Assembly: GCF_007830315.1 (NCBI RefSeq)
Contig: NZ_VLKJ01000005.1
Span: forward strand, 226,121-290,120
Source of the DNA: Novosphingobium taihuense
GTDB lineage: Bacteria; Pseudomonadota; Alphaproteobacteria; Sphingomonadales; Sphingomonadaceae
Reading direction: 5' to 3'
DNA: 64,000 bases
Each line of letters starts with the position of its first letter. The stretch's first letter is position 1. Below the pieces are notes generated by a model. The model worked only from the letters and a program-made list of their open reading frames with translations. It did not search any database and had not been told where the DNA came from. The translations under genes were made by a program, and so were the position numbers. This document shows positions 61,422 to 64,000 of the stretch, one piece after another.

Positions 61422-62799
61422 TATCTGCATGCCTGCCGACGTAATCGAGATCTTCCGGCGTCGGGTGCCAGTACCCTGATAGTGGTCCTGCCGCACTGAA
61501 CAAGGCCTCCGCCGCATCGCGACCGGACAAGTAGCGGCGTACAATGAGGCTCAGCGAAGCTGCCATGGGATCGTCCACCGGTCCGTTGGCGCCAGACAAG
61601 TGGTGTATCCATGCGCTGATGGCGGTGAGGATGGCGGGGCAGGTCCTGCCTTGCGCCGCGCTTTCTGCGAGGGTTTCGAGCCAGCGCTGGGGGATCTTCT
61701 GCGAGCCGTCCATGGCGATCTGGATCAGACGGTGGTTGAGGCAGGGGTTGGCGAAGCGGGCGATCAGCGCTTCGGCGTAGGCGGCAAGGTCTTGTCCGGG
61801 AGCGGGCGTGATCGTGGGGGCGGCTTCCTCGTGCATCAGGCTTGTGGCGAGTTGCCGCAGGGCCGGGTCGGCGATAGCCTCGTGAACGTATTCGTAGCCT
61901 GCCTTGAGCCCGCAATAGGCGAGCAGCGAATGAGCGCCGTTGAGCATCCGGAGCTTGGCGGTCTCGTAGGGGCCGACTTCGGATACCAGCTGCGCGCCAA
62001 CCGCTTCCCAGCGCGGGCGCGGGCCCGCAAAGCGATCCTCGATCACCCACTGGCTGAACGGCTCGGTCACGACGCAGGCTTCATCGCTCAGACCGCCCAG
62101 CGCCTTTGCCACCATTGCCCGGTCTTCGTCCGTCGTGGCAGGCACGATGCGGTCGATCATCGTCGAGGGGCAGGTGCAGTTTGCCTCGAACCAGGGCACC
62201 AGATCGGGCTCGTGCCGATCAAGGTACTGGAGCATCAGCGCGTGCAGCTTCGCACCGTTGTCGGCAAGGTTGTCGCAGGACAGCAGCGTCACGCCGCCAA
62301 GCCCCGCCTTGGCCCTCGCCAGCAGACCTTGCGTGACGAAGTAGTAGAAGCTCAGGGAGTGCGCGAGGTCGAAGTCGAGAGTGCCGTCAGCGCTGCGGCA
62401 ATAGCCCTTCTCGGTCACCGTCAGGCTGACGATGTGCGTTGAAGGCGCGGCGACCGCGGCGATCACCGCATCGGGCTCCTCGCTTGCCACCAGCACGTTG
62501 CGCACCGATCCGACGATCCGCAGCCTCGCGCCCTCAGCGCTCTGTTCGGCAACCGTATAGAGCCCGCCTTGCGGGTTCATCTGCCGCGCCACGCCTGCCG
62601 AGCGGAGCGAGATGCCAGTGATGGCCCAATCGGCGTCACCCTCATTCATCGCAGCATCTGTGTACCAGGCCTGATGCGCGCGGTGGAACGCGCCGATGCC
62701 GAAGTGGACGATACCGACCTTCTGCGCTTCGCGGTCGTAGAGCGGGCGGGCAACCTCGGCGGGCAAGGCCGCCAGCGTGCCGGGCGACAGGCGCTTCAC
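61390..62799 (-). CDS. uxuB: D-mannonate oxidoreductase / fructuronate reductase (mannitol dehydrogenase family)
   Basis: This 469-residue long-chain dehydrogenase has VGIVHFGIGAFHRAHQAWYTD at the start, TVTEKGYCRS, LLSCDNLADNGAKLH, VTEPFSQWVIED, and the catalytic Lys region AKLRMLNGAHSLLAYCGL near residue 295. It interconverts D-fructuronate and D-mannonate with NAD(H). The start is GTG 62799 in a GTGA overlap with the uronate isomerase gene, which makes the substrate from glucuronate. This tie to a uronate pathway is firm by gene order and family. Confidence 0.9.
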   Translation of the reverse strand: MKRLSPGTLAALPAEVARPLYDREAQKVGIVHFGIGAFHRAHQAWYTDAAMNEGDADWAITGISLRSAGVARQMNPQGGLYTVAEQSAEGARLRIVGSVRNVLVASEEPDAVIAAVAAPSTHIVSLTVTEKGYCRSADGTLDFDLAHSLSFYYFVTQGLLARAKAGLGGVTLLSCDNLADNGAKLHALMLQYLDRHEPDLVPWFEANCTCPSTMIDRIVPATTDEDRAMVAKALGGLSDEACVVTEPFSQWVIEDRFAGPRPRWEAVGAQLVSEVGPYETAKLRMLNGAHSLLAYCGLKAGYEYVHEAIADPALRQLATSLMHEEAAPTITPAPGQDLAAYAEALIARFANPCLNHRLIQIAMDGSQKIPQRWLETLAESAAQGRTCPAILTAISAWIHHLSGANGPVDDPMAASLSLIVRRYLSGRDAAEALFSAAGPLSGYWHPTPEDLDYVGRHADIRPVQTTLLQ

Positions 62800-64000
62800 A
62801 GGTTATAGGCCTTCTTCGCCAGGTTGTACGACAGGTCCTGTGCCAGCTCCGCCGCTTCCCAGTCCTCGATGCGATGCTCGGCGACCAGCTCTGCCAGAAA
62901 GCCGCAGTCGATGCGCCGGGCAACGTCGTGTCGGGCCGGGATCGAGAGGAAGGCGCGGGTATCGTCGTTGAAACCGACGGTGTTGTAGAAGCCTGCCGTC
63001 TCGGTGATCATGTGGCGGAAACGCTTCATGCCCTCGGGGCTGTCGTGGAACCACCATGCCGGACCCAGCTTGAGGCACGGGTAATGCCCGGCCAGCGGCG
63101 CGAGTTCGCGAGCATAGGCGCTCTCGTCCAGCGTGAAGAGGATGATCGAAAGATCACGCTCGTTGCCGAACCTGTCGAGCAGCGGCTTGAGCGAGTGGAC
63201 GAAGTCTGTCCGCATCGGGATGTCGGCGCCCTTGTCGCGGCCGAAGCGTTCGAACAGCGCGGCGTTGTGGTTGCGGAAGGAGCCGGGGTGGATCTGCATG
63301 ACGAGGCCGTCCTCGAGGCTCATGCCCGCCATCTCGGTCAGCATCTGCGCGCGGAACAGTTCGGCGTCGGAAGAATGGAAGTTCCCAGAGGCGACGCGAT
63401 CGAACAGCGCGGCGGCCTCGCTGGCGGATAGGTTGGCAGTCGCGGCCGTCGGATGGCCATGGTCGGTGCTCGTCGCGCCCATCGACGCGAAGAACGCGCG
63501 GCGCTGACGGTGCGCGGCAAGATAGCCGGTCCAGGTGCGGCAATCCTCGCCAGTCAACGCCGAGAACAGGTCGAGGTTGGCTTGAAAACCCTCAAACTCG
63601 GGATCGATCACCGGATCGGGGCGATAGGCGGTGATGACCTTGCCCTGCCACCCATCGGCGCGCCCATTCTCGGCACGGATCGCGGCGTGGTGCTCCAATG
63701 TGTCGAGCGGGCTCTCGGTCGTGGCGATGACCTCGATGTTGTAGCGATCGAACAGCGCGCGCGGGCGGAACGCATCCGTGGCGAGCATATCAGTGATGGT
63801 GTCGTAGTAGAGGTCGGCCGTCTCGGCACTCAGCTGCACGCCCATGCCGAAGGCCTCGGCGAACACCCAGTCCAGCCACATGCGCGAAGGCGTGCCGCGG
63901 AACAGCCAGTAGCGCTCGGCAAACAGCCGCCACGCCGCGCGCGGGTCCACGCCCTTGTTGCGCACGCCGAGATCTTCCAGCGCCACGCCCTGCGAATAGA
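62796..64000 (-). CDS. uxaC: uronate isomerase, 5'-truncated by window edge
   Basis: The open frame continues past the right edge with in-frame codons before the in-frame GTG at 63986, so this is the C-terminal part of uronate isomerase; the N-terminal segment with the metal-binding His-x-His lies outside the window. Seen here are ATTESPLDTLEHHAA, the WQGKVITAYRPD segment, a metal-site LVMQIHPGSFRNHN and TLDESAYARELAPLAGHYP. The family isomerises glucuronate to fructuronate and galacturonate to tagaturonate. It is coupled to the reductase gene downstream. Uronates may come from a glycosylated substrate taken up by the region's carriers. Confidence 0.9.
   Translation of the reverse strand, partial: YSQGVALEDLGVRNKGVDPRAAWRLFAERYWLFRGTPSRMWLDWVFAEAFGMGVQLSAETADLYYDTITDMLATDAFRPRALFDRYNIEVIATTESPLDTLEHHAAIRAENGRADGWQGKVITAYRPDPVIDPEFEGFQANLDLFSALTGEDCRTWTGYLAAHRQRRAFFASMGATSTDHGHPTAATANLSASEAAALFDRVASGNFHSSDAELFRAQMLTEMAGMSLEDGLVMQIHPGSFRNHNAALFERFGRDKGADIPMRTDFVHSLKPLLDRFGNERDLSIILFTLDESAYARELAPLAGHYPCLKLGPAWWFHDSPEGMKRFRHMITETAGFYNTVGFNDDTRAFLSIPARHDVARRIDCGFLAELVAEHRIEDWEAAELAQDLSYNLAKKAYNL

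Noticed and set aside
1..64000. CRISPR arrays, tRNA or rRNA genes, insertion sequences, prophage
   Set aside because: No regularly spaced repeats, no recognisable RNA gene and no transposase, integrase or phage protein were seen; a small or degraded element could still be missed by eye.

Overview
The window is GC-rich, densely packed bacterial DNA with two large TonB-dependent receptors of the sphingomonad type, Tat-exported DUF1838 proteins, spinster-type and GPH-type major facilitator transporters and many 4-base ATGA/GTGA/TTGA gene overlaps. Together these point to an alphaproteobacterium of the order Sphingomonadales (Novosphingobium, Sphingobium or a close relative). That assignment is an inference from gene content; I saw no rRNA, tRNA, CRISPR array, transposase or phage gene. 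The whole 64 kb reads as one accessory catabolic region.

Layout. 1-8.6 kb: start of a SAM methyltransferase leaving the window, three DUF1838 proteins, an MFS carrier, a VAO-type flavin oxidase, and an operon of an ureidoglycolate-lyase-like protein, a 118-residue protein, a methyltransferase and DUF1838. 8.7-14 kb: two sugar-phosphate-isomerase-like TIM barrels and an alpha/beta hydrolase - APH-type kinase - MFS operon. 14-25.4 kb: two paralogous TonB receptors, a GPH carrier, a Gfo/Idh oxidoreductase, a secreted SUMF1-like protein, a type B carboxylesterase and another DUF1838. 25.5-29.9 kb: operon of alpha/beta hydrolase, aconitase-type hydratase (LeuCD-like), cysteine amidohydrolase and SDR. 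30-35.3 kb: Tat-exported amine oxidase, deacetylase-fold hydrolase, flavin monooxygenase, aldehyde dehydrogenase. 35.3-45.7 kb: an HNH protein, an IclR regulator, a zinc alcohol dehydrogenase, an isocitrate-lyase/PEP-mutase family lyase, HyuB and HyuA, and divergently an aldehyde dehydrogenase and a GPH carrier. 45.7-51.7 kb: serine hydrolase, flavin monooxygenase, Asp/Glu-racemase-fold enzyme, a second methyltransferase with its small partner, a membrane protein. 51.7-61.4 kb: glycerate-kinase-like protein, a fifth DUF1838, and an operon of tandem hydrolase, second LeuCD pair, HMG-CoA-lyase-like and CoA transferase, with a divergent cysteine amidohydrolase and two more deacetylase-fold enzymes. 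61.4-64 kb: fructuronate reductase and the 3' part of uronate isomerase, which leaves the window.

How it may work. The parts suggest uptake of a complex organic compound through TonB receptors and MFS carriers, periplasmic processing by esterase, amine oxidase and DUF1838 proteins, oxidation by flavoenzymes and dehydrogenases, opening of amide, imide or hydantoin-like bonds (HyuAB, cysteine hydrolases, PuuE-like deacetylases, AllA-like lyase), hydration of unsaturated di-acids by two LeuCD-type hydratases, and cleavage by PEP-mutase-type or HMG-CoA-lyase-type enzymes. The substrate cannot be read from the sequence.

The strongest new signal is a shared palindrome, roughly YTRTCCG-N5-CGGAYAR, found in ten intergenic regions in front of most of these operons. 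Its perfect copy lies upstream of the IclR gene, so a single local regulon is the simplest explanation. A recurring methyltransferase + about 119-residue protein + DUF1838 neighbourhood is the best candidate for an undescribed biochemical module.
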